Assembly: GCF_017377395.1 (NCBI RefSeq)
Contig: NZ_CP061800.1
Coordinates: forward strand, 4,609,633 to 4,673,632
Length of the DNA stretch: 64,000 nt
Direction of reading: 5' to 3'
Source of the DNA: Desulfonema magnum
GTDB lineage: Bacteria; Desulfobacterota; Desulfobacteria; Desulfobacterales; 4be13
Under the pieces are notes generated by a model, which ran no database searches, had not been told where the DNA came from, and saw only the letters and a list, made by a program, of their open reading frames with translations. Shown one piece after another: positions 1 through 8,025 of the stretch. Numbering within the stretch: the stretch's first letter is position 1; every line of letters begins with the position of its first letter. A program made the translations under genes and the position numbers.

Positions 1-99
1 TTCATCACGGTGAGAGGTCTGATATTCGACTCACCCGTCAGAATTAAATTAGTCAGGTGTAGCAAAAAAAGATTAATTTCCGAAATCAGACACTTGAAT

Positions 100-1299
100 T
101 TATTTTTTCAGCACAGGCTCAATTCTTTCCACAGCCCAGTCAATATCTTGTTTGGTAATGATGAGCGGCGGCGCAAAACGGATGACGTTCTCATGGGTCT
201 CCTTGCACAGCAATCCTTTTTTCATCAGTTCCTCACAAAACCTGCGTGCGCCCCCGGCTTCAGGGACAAGCTCAACCCCGATCATAAGCCCTTTTCCCCG
301 GATTTCCTTAATATGAGGACTTTGGATATCATTCAGCCGGGACAGAAAATATGCTCCCATTTCAGCGGCATTCTCAATCATGTTCTCTTTTGTTAACACA
401 CTGAGAGCAGCACGGGCCACGGCACAGGCAAGGGGGTTGCCGCCAAAAGTGCTGCCGTGGTCTCCGGGCATAAAAACCCCCAGAATATCTGTATTGGACA
501 GGACCGCGGAAATGGGATAAAATCCCCCGGAAAGGGCTTTGCCGATCAGTGTCACATCCGCCTCAATCCCCTCATGTTCCTCAGCTAAGAGCCTGCCTGT
601 CCGACCCAGGCCGGTCTGAATCTCGTCCAAAATCATGATAATATTCTGCTTTTCACAGAGTGTTCTGACCTCCCTGAGATATCCCTGCGGCGGAATAATA
701 ACACCGGCCTCTCCCTGAATCGGTTCAGCCATGAACCCCACTGTGTTGGGTGTAATAGCCTTTTTCAGGGCTTCTGCATCGCCAAAAGGAACAACTTTGA
801 AACCAGGGGCAAAGGGGCCGAATCCGTGTTTGTACTGCTCATCTGTGCTGAATCCGATGATGGCAATGGTCCGGCCATGAAAATTATTCTCACATACAAT
901 GATTTCAGCTTTATTCTCAGGCACGCGTTTGATTTTATATCCCCATTTTCGAACCGCTTTGATCACGGTTTCCACGGCCTCAGCGCCGCTATTCATGGGA
1001 AGCACCTTGTGCGAATGGGTCAGTTCACAGAGTTCTTTATAAAGGAGTCCTAACTGATCATTGCGAAAAGCCCGGGAAGTGAGCGTCAGTTTTTTAGCCT
1101 GTTCTGTCATAGCCCGCATGATTTCCGGATGGCAATGTCCCTGATTCACTGCGGAATATGCAGAAAGGAAATCGAGATATTTGTTGCCTTCCACATCCCA
1201 GACCCATATGCCTTTTCCACGATTCAAAACCACATCCAGTGGTTTATAATTGCGCGCGCCAAACTCATCTTCCAAACTGATATAGTCTTTTGTATTCAT
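100..1299 (-). CDS. rocD: Ornithine aminotransferase (ornithine--oxo-acid transaminase)
   Basis: PLP-dependent class III aminotransferase that converts ornithine plus a 2-oxoacid to glutamate semialdehyde plus an amino acid; cytosolic, links arginine breakdown to proline/glutamate. The 399-residue length is normal for RocD. Visible motifs are the phosphate-binding SGAEA stretch (residues 104-108), the LDEIQTG cofactor motif with Asp225, and LIGKALSGG with the Schiff-base Lys254. The N-terminal segment ARNYKPLDVVL is typical of RocD rather than of acetylornithine or GABA aminotransferases. It is read leftward with no co-directional neighbour; its upstream side (from 1300) is repeat DNA, and only a weak AGGG precedes the ATG. 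A related class III aminotransferase is the only realistic alternative. Confidence 0.9.
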   Translation of the reverse strand: MNTKDYISLEDEFGARNYKPLDVVLNRGKGIWVWDVEGNKYLDFLSAYSAVNQGHCHPEIMRAMTEQAKKLTLTSRAFRNDQLGLLYKELCELTHSHKVLPMNSGAEAVETVIKAVRKWGYKIKRVPENKAEIIVCENNFHGRTIAIIGFSTDEQYKHGFGPFAPGFKVVPFGDAEALKKAITPNTVGFMAEPIQGEAGVIIPPQGYLREVRTLCEKQNIIMILDEIQTGLGRTGRLLAEEHEGIEADVTLIGKALSGGFYPISAVLSNTDILGVFMPGDHGSTFGGNPLACAVARAALSVLTKENMIENAAEMGAYFLSRLNDIQSPHIKEIRGKGLMIGVELVPEAGGARRFCEELMKKGLLCKETHENVIRFAPPLIITKQDIDWAVERIEPVLKK

Positions 1300-1377
1300 A
1301 TGTCGGTTGCCCTATATTTGATGTTCAGGTTTTATATTTTTTGAGCGGGAAATCATAAAAGCCGCTTTTGCCAAAAG

Positions 1378-1456
1378 TGTTATGTGTTAGGTGTCAGGTG
1401 TTAGGTGTTGGGTGTTAAGTGTTAGGTGTTAAGTGTTAGGTGTTAAGTGTTAGGAA
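1378..1456. repeat. Telomere-like GTGTTAGGT simple repeat
   Basis: Degenerate tandem copies of a TTAGGTG/TTAAGTG unit. The same unit occurs at 35970-36090 and, on the other strand, at the end of the repeats at 33820-34000 and 56219-56322. It borders GGAAAAACTGTAAAACT, the complement of the AGTTTTGCAGTTTTTCC block that precedes the unit in those other copies, so this is the edge of a dispersed element rather than a chromosome end. Confidence 0.8.
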
Positions 1457-1483
1457 AAACTGTAAAACTCTCATCGACAAAGA

Positions 1484-1730
1484 AAAAAGCCGGGATTCTT
1501 TGCGTTTTAAAAGCCGGGTTTCTCTGTGTTTTAATATCAGTCCGTGGAAGAAACCCGGCTTTTTTTCCGGCATGATGCGTCTGGGACAAAGAAAAAACCC
1601 GGGATTCTCTGCGTTTTAAAAGCCGGGTTTCTCTGTGTTTTAATATCAGTCCGTGGAAGAAACCCGGCTTTTTTTTCCGGCATGATGCGTCTCGGACAAA
1701 GGAAAAACCCGGGTTTCTCCGACGCAACTT
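1484..1730. repeat. Tandem AAACCCGG inverted-repeat elements, 109-bp period
   Basis: Two tandem units of 109 bp (matching points at 1492 and 1601). They are built from AGAAACCCGGC and GCCGGGTTTCT arms with T-rich runs between. The arms match a dispersed family also found at 8957, 17178, 17339, 21957, 22051, 22147 and 56036. The open frames across it are only repeat reading and are not called as genes. After it, to about 2050, lies more repeat debris, including a GTCCCGCAGGGACGGCATAT block (1982-2001) that recurs near 19407. Confidence 0.8.
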
Positions 1731-2117
1731 CCCGTCAGAGCGGCATATTCACAGCATTCATCATGCCGCCCCGCCCCTACGGGGTGCTTGGCAGGGGGCT
1801 TGCAAACCTGTTGCTACAAATATTCCGTCCTTAATAGAGCGTTAAAGCTGCGTCTGTATTGCCGGATAAATTCCTGACAAAATTTTTTAAAAAAAATGTA
1901 ACACAATTTTTCCAAAAGGGCAAGCTTCCTTTGGTAAAATCCGATATTCATGACTGGTGATTCTGACAGCGTGTTTGAAACGTCCCGCAGGGACGGCATA
2001 TTTGTAGTATTTCACACAAAGAAAAGGATTGACACAACACCCGGAACGCCCTATTCTTATGGTTAATATTTACGGATACACGCTGCCGGGGATATTCAAC
2101 TTGTGCAGATTTGAAAA

Positions 2118-2335
2118 TCATGGACACTGACTTGTAAGGAAACCGGAAATGACCCGGATAAGCTGCCTGTTTTTCACGATCCGTTCGCGGGGGCGGAGCC
2201 ATTCCGCCGGAGGCGCAGAGACTGGGGTTGAAGGCGTGTGCCTCGGATCTGAATCCTGTGGCCGTGCTAATCAGCGAAGTGCCGGACGAAATCCACTCCG
2301 AGGAGGCAGGCGATCTCGACGTTGCCAGCCGTTGA
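2118..2335 (+). pseudogene. Relic of a DUF1156-type (COG1743) adenine-specific DNA methylase
   Basis: One plus frame reads KLPVFHDPFAG up to about 2190. The next frame continues GGGAIPPEAQRLGLKAC and then ASDLNPVAVLISEVPDEIH, ending at a TGA at 2333-2335. Together they give DPFAGGG-IP-EAQRLGL-ASDLNPVAV, the AdoMet-binding signature of DUF1156 methylases. The frames are joined if the G run at 2189-2193 (five Gs) is restored to six, so a single-base homopolymer deletion broke the reading frame. Only about 70 of roughly 900 residues remain; the rest of the gene is absent. Family members are commonly part of defence or modification loci. The fragment abuts the 66-bp repeat element. It is a non-functional remnant. 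Confidence 0.65.
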
Positions 2336-2432
2336 GCAGTGGGATGGTTTGAGCAGAACGGAACCCGCGATGCCCCGTTCTGCCAGGCGGAAAACTTATG
2401 CAAACCCAAAAACACCTCCGTGCGGGGACTGG

Positions 2433-3418
2433 CAATGCTTTTGACTCAGGTAGTTCCGAACGGATCCGGAGTGCAAAAATTTTATTTTTGCGCCTGCGAA
2501 AAAGCATTTTTCGCACTCCGGAGGAACGGATCCGGAGTGCAAAAATTTTATTTTTGCGCCTGCGAAAAAGCATTTTTCGCACTCCGGAGGAACGGATCCG
2601 GAGCGCAAAAATTTTATTTTTGCGCCTGCGAAAAAGCATTTTTCGCACTCCGGAGGAACGGATCCGGAGCGCAAAAATTTTATTTTTGCGCCTGCGAAAA
2701 AGCATTTTTCGCACTCCGGAGGAACGGATCCGGAGCGCAAAAATTTTATTTTTGCGCCTGCGAAAAAGCATTTTTCGCACTCCGGAGGAACGGATCCGGA
2801 GTGCAAAAATTTTATTTTTGCGCCTGCGAAAAAGCATTTTTCGCACTCCGGAGGAACGGATCCGGAGTGCAAAAATTTTATTTTTGCGCCTGCGAAAAAG
2901 CATTTTTCGCACTCCGGAGGAACGGATCCGGAGTGCAAAAATTTTATTTTTGCGCCTGCGAAAAAGCATTTTTCGCACTCCGGAGGAACGGATCCGGAGT
3001 GCAAAAATTTTATTTTTGCGCCTGCGAAAAAGCATTTTTCGCACTCCGGAGGAACGGATCCGGAGTGCAAAAATTTTATTTTTGCGCCTGCGAAAAAGCA
3101 TTTTTCGCACTCCGGAGGAACGGATCCGGAGTGCAAAAATTTTATTTTTGCGCCTGCGAAAAAGCATTTTTCGCACTCCGGAGGAACGGATCCGGAGTGC
3201 AAAAATTTTATTTTTGCGCCTGCGAAAAAGCATTTTTCGCACTCCGGAGGAACGGATCCGGAGTGCAAAAATTTTATTTTTGCGCCTGCGAAAAAGCATT
3301 TTTCGCACTCCGGAGGAACGGATCCGGAGCGCAAAAATTTTATTTTTGCGCCTGCGAAAAAGTATTTTTCGCACTCCGGAGAAAACACCGGAAAACCCGC
3401 TTACGCTTAACAGTATTG
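2433..3418. mobile_element. Non-autonomous foldback element (copy 1) with 14 tandem 66-bp cores
   Basis: The ends are CAATGCTTTTGACTCAGG on the left and an inverted relative ending CAGTATTG on the right. The flanks 2422-2432 and 3419-3429 are 11-bp direct repeats with one mismatch, consistent with a target-site duplication. The core is a 66-bp unit repeated 14 times (starts 2461, 2527 ... 3319) with very few differences, mainly GAGTGC versus GAGCGC. Each unit contains an outer GGAGTGC/GCACTCC stem enclosing two smaller hairpins (GCAAAAAT-ATTTTTGC and GCGAAAAA-TTTTTCGC), a predicted three-way junction, with CGGATCCG at the unit joint. Because 66 is divisible by three, long false open frames exist on both strands. 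Single-core copies lie at 40606-40738 and 49185-49317. Confidence 0.85.
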
Positions 3419-3479
3419 GCGAGGACTGGCAGACGCTGGCCTGATTATTTGAGAATTGAGAATTGAGAATTAAAAACCT

Positions 3480-4292
3480 ATGCATGCATCTTTACCTAAA
3501 TCATATAAAAACGCATTTCCGTTCAGACTCGGGACCACTTCCTTCATATATCCGGATAATTATATCCCCAATGTCAGAATGCTGGGGCCTTATGTGGATG
3601 AAATTGAACTCCTGATGTTTGAAAGCGCGGAAGAGGGCCTTCCGTCAAAACATGAGATAAAAACACTGTCCCGGATGGCGGAAGAATTTGATCTCACTTA
3701 TAATGTTCACCTGCCCACGGACCTGTCCCTGACAGATAATGATCCGTCAGCAGCACATCTCGCAGTGGAAGCAATACAGCGGGTCATTGATCTTACCGCG
3801 CCGTTATCCCCTTCCACCCACACGCTCCATCTGCCCTATGATGAAAATTCCCAGGAAAGAGAGGTTGTGGAACGGTGGCAGGAAACCGCTTATAAAAATG
3901 TGGCGTGCCTGCTTGACACAGGCATAAGCAGCGAGTCCCTTTCAATTGAAACCCTGGATTATCCTTTTGAATGGGTGGAAAGCATCATAGATACGTTTCA
4001 GCTTCCAATTTGTATTGACATCGGACACTTCATATTATACAAGATTCCGTTTGACTTTGTTTATAACAAATATTATCAGACCACGTCAATTATCCATCTT
4101 CACGGGGTGAAAGACAATCAGGATCATATAGCCTTAAACCATCTCTCAGAAGCGGATATGAGCCTTGTTATGGGAATATTAGAAGCATTCAGCGGTGTGG
4201 TGTCACTGGAAGTTTTTTCCTATGATAATCTGAAAGATTCTTTAATGTTTCTGGAAAAATCCTGGCATCAGGAAAAGGACCGAAAAACGTGA
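3480..4292 (+). CDS. cbiR: CbiR-like cobamide-remodelling phosphodiesterase (TIM-barrel, AP-endonuclease-2 superfamily)
   Basis: A 270-residue protein with the xylose-isomerase/AP-endonuclease TIM-barrel look: early LGTTSFIYPD, then YNVHLPTDLS, HTLHLPYD, LSIETLDYPF, ICIDIGHFILY, IIHLHGVKDNQDH and VSLEVFSYDN near the end, supplying the usual metal-binding His/Asp/Glu set. Length and motifs resemble the CbiR family, which cleaves the lower-ligand phosphodiester of cobamides so that the base can be exchanged. The stop overlaps the start of the next gene, a pterin-dependent corrinoid methyltransferase, by GTGA; that coupling to a B12-using enzyme supports the assignment. The ATG start follows an AATTGAGAATTGAGAATT stretch with no clear Shine-Dalgarno. 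A generic sugar-phosphate isomerase/epimerase is the alternative. Confidence 0.55.
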   Translation: MHASLPKSYKNAFPFRLGTTSFIYPDNYIPNVRMLGPYVDEIELLMFESAEEGLPSKHEIKTLSRMAEEFDLTYNVHLPTDLSLTDNDPSAAHLAVEAIQRVIDLTAPLSPSTHTLHLPYDENSQEREVVERWQETAYKNVACLLDTGISSESLSIETLDYPFEWVESIIDTFQLPICIDIGHFILYKIPFDFVYNKYYQTTSIIHLHGVKDNQDHIALNHLSEADMSLVMGILEAFSGVVSLEVFSYDNLKDSLMFLEKSWHQEKDRKT

Positions 4293-5077
4293 TACTTGTC
4301 GCAGATAACATACAAATCACAAACAAGACCATTGAAAACGCTCTCAAAACCATGCGACCGGACCCGATTCAGGAAATGGCAAAGCAATGTGAGGCAGCCG
4401 GTGCGGAAATGCTGGATATAAACTCAGGCCCCCTGTCCCGGGACCCTGAAGCAAAAATGACCTTTCTGGTGGAAGCTGTTCAGGAGGTTTCAAGCCTTCC
4501 CATTCTCATTGACACGGCAAACTCCAAAGCCGTGGAAGCCGGTCTCCGGGCCAACAAAAAAACAGCGGTCATCAACGGGTTCTCCCTGGAACCTGCGAAA
4601 CTTGAGTCCATCCTTCCGCTGGCAAAAAAATTTGATGTTGATATCATCGGTTATCTTTTATATCCCAACAGCCATGTTCCTCCTGACGAATCAGAACGCC
4701 TGAACGTGGCCATGGAACTTTACAATGAATTTCAAAACGCGGGACTGGATAAAGACCGTCTGATCATAGACCCGGTTGTTGTGCCTGTTCTGTGGGAAAA
4801 CGGAAATATTCAGGCAATGGAAGTGATGTCAGTCATAAAGACCCTTCCTGATCTTCTGGGATTTGATGTCAGAACCATTGCAGGCGTTTCAAACCTCACC
4901 ACTGGCAAAGGAAACAAGGAAAAAAAGCTTGTTTTGGAAAAGGCTTATCTTCCCATGCTTGCCTCTGCCGGTCTGACCATGGCCTTATTAAACGTATTCC
5001 ATTCTGAAACAATCAGAACAGCCAGGGCCTGCAATGCCCTGGCAGATCCGATGATTTTTACATGGGAGGCTTTATAA
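4289..5077 (+). CDS. Pterin-binding (DHPS-fold) methyltetrahydrofolate:corrinoid methyltransferase
   Basis: A 262-residue single-domain protein of the pterin-binding TIM-barrel family. It shows AEMLDINSGPL near the N-terminus (family DIN motif), LPILIDTANSKAVEAGL, TAVINGFSLE, DRLIIDPVVVPV and IAGVSNLTTG, the order seen in AcsE/MtrH/MetH-pterin-type enzymes that move a methyl group between tetrahydrofolate and a corrinoid. True dihydropteroate synthases carry different loop motifs and usually sit with folate genes. The start is GTG, overlapping the upstream stop as GTGA, so translation is probably coupled. The FdhD gene begins two bases after its stop codon. The corrinoid partner protein is not encoded next to it. 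The role in one-carbon metabolism is inferred from family and neighbours. Confidence 0.75.
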   Translation: MILVADNIQITNKTIENALKTMRPDPIQEMAKQCEAAGAEMLDINSGPLSRDPEAKMTFLVEAVQEVSSLPILIDTANSKAVEAGLRANKKTAVINGFSLEPAKLESILPLAKKFDVDIIGYLLYPNSHVPPDESERLNVAMELYNEFQNAGLDKDRLIIDPVVVPVLWENGNIQAMEVMSVIKTLPDLLGFDVRTIAGVSNLTTGKGNKEKKLVLEKAYLPMLASAGLTMALLNVFHSETIRTARACNALADPMIFTWEAL

Positions 5078-5078
5078 G

Positions 5079-5891
5079 ATGACCACATATCTGGACCATC
5101 AGGTGATCCACTGGAACAAAGGGACAAGCACATCTCTCCCGCATAAGCTTGTCGGTGAAGAACCGCTTTCCATACGCATCCAGGGAAATCCTTACTCGGT
5201 TATCATGCGAACCCCGGGGGATGAAATTGCCCATGTCGCGGGGTTTTGTCTTGCAGAGGGCCTTGCGGATGACCCGGATGATTTCACCTCCATCGGGTTT
5301 TGCGACGGCTCGGAAACCAATGTCGTGACCGTGACCCTGTCAAAATCAAGACAGGAAAAAATTCCTCAGCATCTTGAAAGACGCGGCTTTATCAGCCAGA
5401 CAAGCTGCGGCCTCTGCGGCAAAGAGATTGTGGATGATCTTTATCAGACGATTCACCCCCTGGAAGACGGTAAAACAACAGACCTCGGCAGAGCGGCGGA
5501 CTGCCTTGGCCAGCTTCCCCGGCACCAGCCCTTACGCGGCCATACCCGCGCGTCCCATGCTGCCGCGATTTACAATTCAAATTATGAACTCTTGTCTGTC
5601 GCTGAAGATGTGGGCCGCCATAATGCGCTGGACAAGGCCATTGGAAAGCTGTTCCTTGCGCGCAAACTCCGGGACGCTTCCCTTCTGGTGCTGTCCTCCC
5701 GTATCAGCTACGAACTTGTTCAGAAGGCTGCCAGGGCCCGCATCCCTGTTATTCTTGCCGTATCCCGCCCAACCGCTCTCGCGGTGAAACTTGCGTCACA
5801 ACTCAATATGTCGCTGGCATGTCTTGCCAAAGGCTCCGGGTTGTATATCTTCTGCTGCCATCACCGCCTGCTGAGTTTATCCAGTATGTAG
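5079..5891 (+). CDS. fdhD: FdhD sulfurtransferase for formate dehydrogenase
   Basis: FdhD passes sulfur from a cysteine desulfurase to the molybdenum/tungsten bis-MGD cofactor, a step needed for active formate dehydrogenase. Visible: SQTSCGLCG with the functional Cys110 and Cys113, EDVGRHNALDKAIG, and SRISYELVQKAARARIPV, all hallmark FdhD blocks; 270 residues is the usual size. The ATG lies one base after the preceding stop, with GGAGG in the upstream coding end as ribosome binding site, so it is the third gene of the cbiR-like/methyltransferase operon. Linking FdhD with a methyl-THF:corrinoid methyltransferase fits formate/one-carbon (Wood-Ljungdahl) metabolism. No formate dehydrogenase subunit is in the window. 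Confidence 0.93.
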   Translation: MTTYLDHQVIHWNKGTSTSLPHKLVGEEPLSIRIQGNPYSVIMRTPGDEIAHVAGFCLAEGLADDPDDFTSIGFCDGSETNVVTVTLSKSRQEKIPQHLERRGFISQTSCGLCGKEIVDDLYQTIHPLEDGKTTDLGRAADCLGQLPRHQPLRGHTRASHAAAIYNSNYELLSVAEDVGRHNALDKAIGKLFLARKLRDASLLVLSSRISYELVQKAARARIPVILAVSRPTALAVKLASQLNMSLACLAKGSGLYIFCCHHRLLSLSSM

Positions 5892-5931
5892 GGTGGTCAG
5901 CCCTTTTTCTGTCCACCCTGTACTGTCTTTT
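5889..5931 (+). terminator. Probable rho-independent terminator after fdhD
   Basis: The inverted repeat AGGGTGG...CCACCCT starts at the fdhD stop codon and is followed, after about ten bases, by a run of seven T. It would end the cbiR-fdhD operon transcript. Confidence 0.55.
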
Positions 5932-6199
5932 TTTATACTTCCAAGCGTTATAATTTGTGATTTTTAATAACTCGACAGTTGTAAGTTCTCATAACCTCCT
6001 GAAATTAATGACACCGACATTTTCCGAGGCGGCATATGCCGCCCTGTGATTTCAAAAGGTTACGGAACAACTTCTGACGTTGAATTTTGAACGTTTCACT
6101 GCTGAGTTAATAACGATCCTGTATTTTTTCAGAGGAAATCCGGGTTTGCGCTTTTTGAGTATAATTCGCGTCAATCCATTTTAAATATGGAAAAATATT
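5932..6199. other. Gene-free spacer
   Basis: No coding sequence was recognised. It holds one short palindrome, GGCGGCATATGCCGCC near 6034-6049, and AT-rich sequence before the next gene. Confidence 0.5.
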
Positions 6200-6898
6200 A
6201 TGAAAGTCAGACAGTTGCGATATTCGTCGGATAATTTTACCTATTTGATTTATGATAAAAGATCTGCTTTGGCTATTGACGCCGGAGCAGTTGAAGCCAT
6301 TTTTTCTTTTATCAGCGAACATGATCTCAGGCTTGATTTTGTCGCAAACACGCATTCCCATCCGGACCATACAACCGGAACCCGAACTGTGCTTGATCGT
6401 TCCGGAGCCAGATTTCTGGATAACAAAACTTTGCGTGACACCGGGACCATTGAAATAGAAGGAAACAAGATTACAGTGTATCACACACCCGGACATACAG
6501 CGGATTCCCTTTGTTTTCATCTGGACAAGACCCTTATCACCGGTGACACGCTGTTTAACGGAACCGTTGGGAATTGTTTTTCCGGAGACGTGGAAAGCTT
6601 TTTCAACTCCGTGAAACTGCTCACATCGTTTCATAAGGAAACCATTATTTACGCGGGTCATGATTATGTCCATGAATCCATGATATTTGCGAGGCATCTT
6701 GAACCGGATAACAAAAATATTGACACATTTCTGGAAAAATATGATCCGAATCATGTTTATTCCACATTGGATGATGAATTCAAAATAAATCCCTATCTGA
6801 GATTTAATGACGAAAAAATCATCGCCATTCTCAAAAAACAGGGGCTTTCGGTAAAAACAGAATATGATCGCTGGCGATCTCTGATGACACTGGGATGA
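6200..6898 (+). CDS. Metallo-beta-lactamase-fold hydrolase, glyoxalase II-like
   Basis: Zinc hydrolase of the hydroxyacylglutathione hydrolase group. The binuclear metal ligands are visible: THSHPDH (His52, His54, Asp56, His57), His99 in HTPGHT, Asp116 in GDTLF, and His154 in AGHDY. The C-terminal NPYLRFND is the region that in glyoxalase II contributes to thioester substrate binding. The length of 232 residues is slightly short for GloB. The first HxHxDH residue pair is preceded by Ser rather than the common Asn, which is tolerated in the family. It lies 21 bases upstream of the AdoMet decarboxylase gene, so may be co-transcribed with polyamine genes. The actual thioester substrate is unknown. 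Confidence 0.75.
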   Translation: MKVRQLRYSSDNFTYLIYDKRSALAIDAGAVEAIFSFISEHDLRLDFVANTHSHPDHTTGTRTVLDRSGARFLDNKTLRDTGTIEIEGNKITVYHTPGHTADSLCFHLDKTLITGDTLFNGTVGNCFSGDVESFFNSVKLLTSFHKETIIYAGHDYVHESMIFARHLEPDNKNIDTFLEKYDPNHVYSTLDDEFKINPYLRFNDEKIIAILKKQGLSVKTEYDRWRSLMTLG

Positions 6899-6919
6899 TA
6901 AAGAAGTGAGGGCATAACC

Positions 6920-7927
6920 ATGAAATTTGAAGGCGCTGAAAAAAAACTTGAAATTATTCTTTTCTCTCCTCAGACAAGTTTGCGCTCAAACATTGACAAT
7001 CGCTGGGACAACGTAGTAAAAGCAAGCAGAGCTGCTGTTATCAGCAAAATATCAACACACGCGCTAGACGCTTATCTATTGTCTGAATCAAGTCTTTTTG
7101 TGTGGGACGATCGTATTCTGATGATCACCTGCGGAAGAACTACCCTTGCAAGGGCATTGCCTGAAATTCTCAGTATTGTGGGCAGAGACAATGTCGCATT
7201 TGTTTTTTATGAACAGAAAAATTTTTTGTTTCCTCATGATCAGCCGTCAAGTTTTGAAGATGATACAGCCTTTATCACGGCCTATTGTCCGGGAAAGATT
7301 TACCGATTCGGACCCGCGAATGATGATCATGTGAATGTTTTTTATTGGTCCCAGGCAGATGCCGGCCCCGAGCGGGATGCGACCCTTCAGATTCTGTTAA
7401 ATGATCCAGACCCTTTTATCATGGAAATTTTTTACGAAAAGAATTCCAGGACAGCCATTCAGGCCCGAGAGCGTTCCGGTGTGTATGATATCTGTTCCCG
7501 GGAAATGCGTATTGACGACTGTCTGTTTTCTCCGTATGGATATTCTCTGAACGGAATTTTTGAAACAAATTATTTTACGGTTCACATCACGCCTCAGCCT
7601 GAAAGTGCTTATGTGAGTTTTGAAACAAACATTATTGAAAAAGACTATTCCGGAATAATAAAGAAAGTGGTATCTGCTTTCAAACCCAAAAGATTTTCCA
7701 TTGTTCTGACAACAAGTAAGGATGATCATTTCTCCTCATCACATTCTGCTGTTGCAAATGGTTTCCCGGGGTATGATATGATGGAAAAAAGCCTGTATGA
7801 GTTTGATTCCGGGTATGCGGTCACTTTTTTGAATTATAAACCGAAATTGAGTGCGCACCCGTCGGTTTTCAGTTTCCGGCCATATCATCTCAGGATGCAG
7901 CGTCCGGTCCGGCAGATGAGGAGATAA
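6920..7927 (+). CDS. S-adenosylmethionine decarboxylase proenzyme, eukaryotic (class 2) type
   Basis: Makes decarboxylated AdoMet, the aminopropyl donor for spermidine. The 335-residue protein has the layout of the eukaryotic enzyme, not of the short bacterial SpeD. It starts FEGAEKKLEI, matching the active-site glutamates (Glu4, Glu7). It has LLSESSLFV with the self-cleavage site before Ser57, which becomes the pyruvoyl group, then ITCGRTTL with catalytic Cys71. YGYSLNG with Ser209 and HITPQPE with His222 match the processing Ser/His pair. After processing the beta chain would be about 56 residues. Spermidine synthase follows 98 bases downstream. A GAGG sequence sits upstream of the ATG. Acquisition from eukaryotes or an old bacterial class-2 lineage are both possible. 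Confidence 0.88.
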   Translation: MKFEGAEKKLEIILFSPQTSLRSNIDNRWDNVVKASRAAVISKISTHALDAYLLSESSLFVWDDRILMITCGRTTLARALPEILSIVGRDNVAFVFYEQKNFLFPHDQPSSFEDDTAFITAYCPGKIYRFGPANDDHVNVFYWSQADAGPERDATLQILLNDPDPFIMEIFYEKNSRTAIQARERSGVYDICSREMRIDDCLFSPYGYSLNGIFETNYFTVHITPQPESAYVSFETNIIEKDYSGIIKKVVSAFKPKRFSIVLTTSKDDHFSSSHSAVANGFPGYDMMEKSLYEFDSGYAVTFLNYKPKLSAHPSVFSFRPYHLRMQRPVRQMRR

Positions 7928-8025
7928 CAGCCTCGGAAACCCTGATTGGGTAAGACTGACTAGACAACTGACAACAGGTCAGGGAGTACAGATAAAACAA
8001 GTTTCTTTACGGAGGGAACAGACAA

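Noticed and set aside
1378..1456. Possible telomere or replicon end
   Set aside because: The TTAGGTG tract is internal, degenerate, followed by ordinary repeat DNA, and found again inside the window.
1544..1834. 96-residue plus frame and overlapping minus frames
   Set aside because: Repeat-derived sequence (KPGF/GFLCV patterns) with no coding features.
2271..3485. Four long open frames of 330-404 residues on both strands across the 66-bp array
   Set aside because: They exist because the repeat unit is a multiple of three and lacks stop codons; both strands are open and the translation is a 22-residue repeat with no signal, motif or ribosome site.
4289..5077. Dihydropteroate synthase (folP)
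   Set aside because: Same fold, but the loop motifs and the neighbours match methyl-THF:corrinoid methyltransferases; no folate gene is near.
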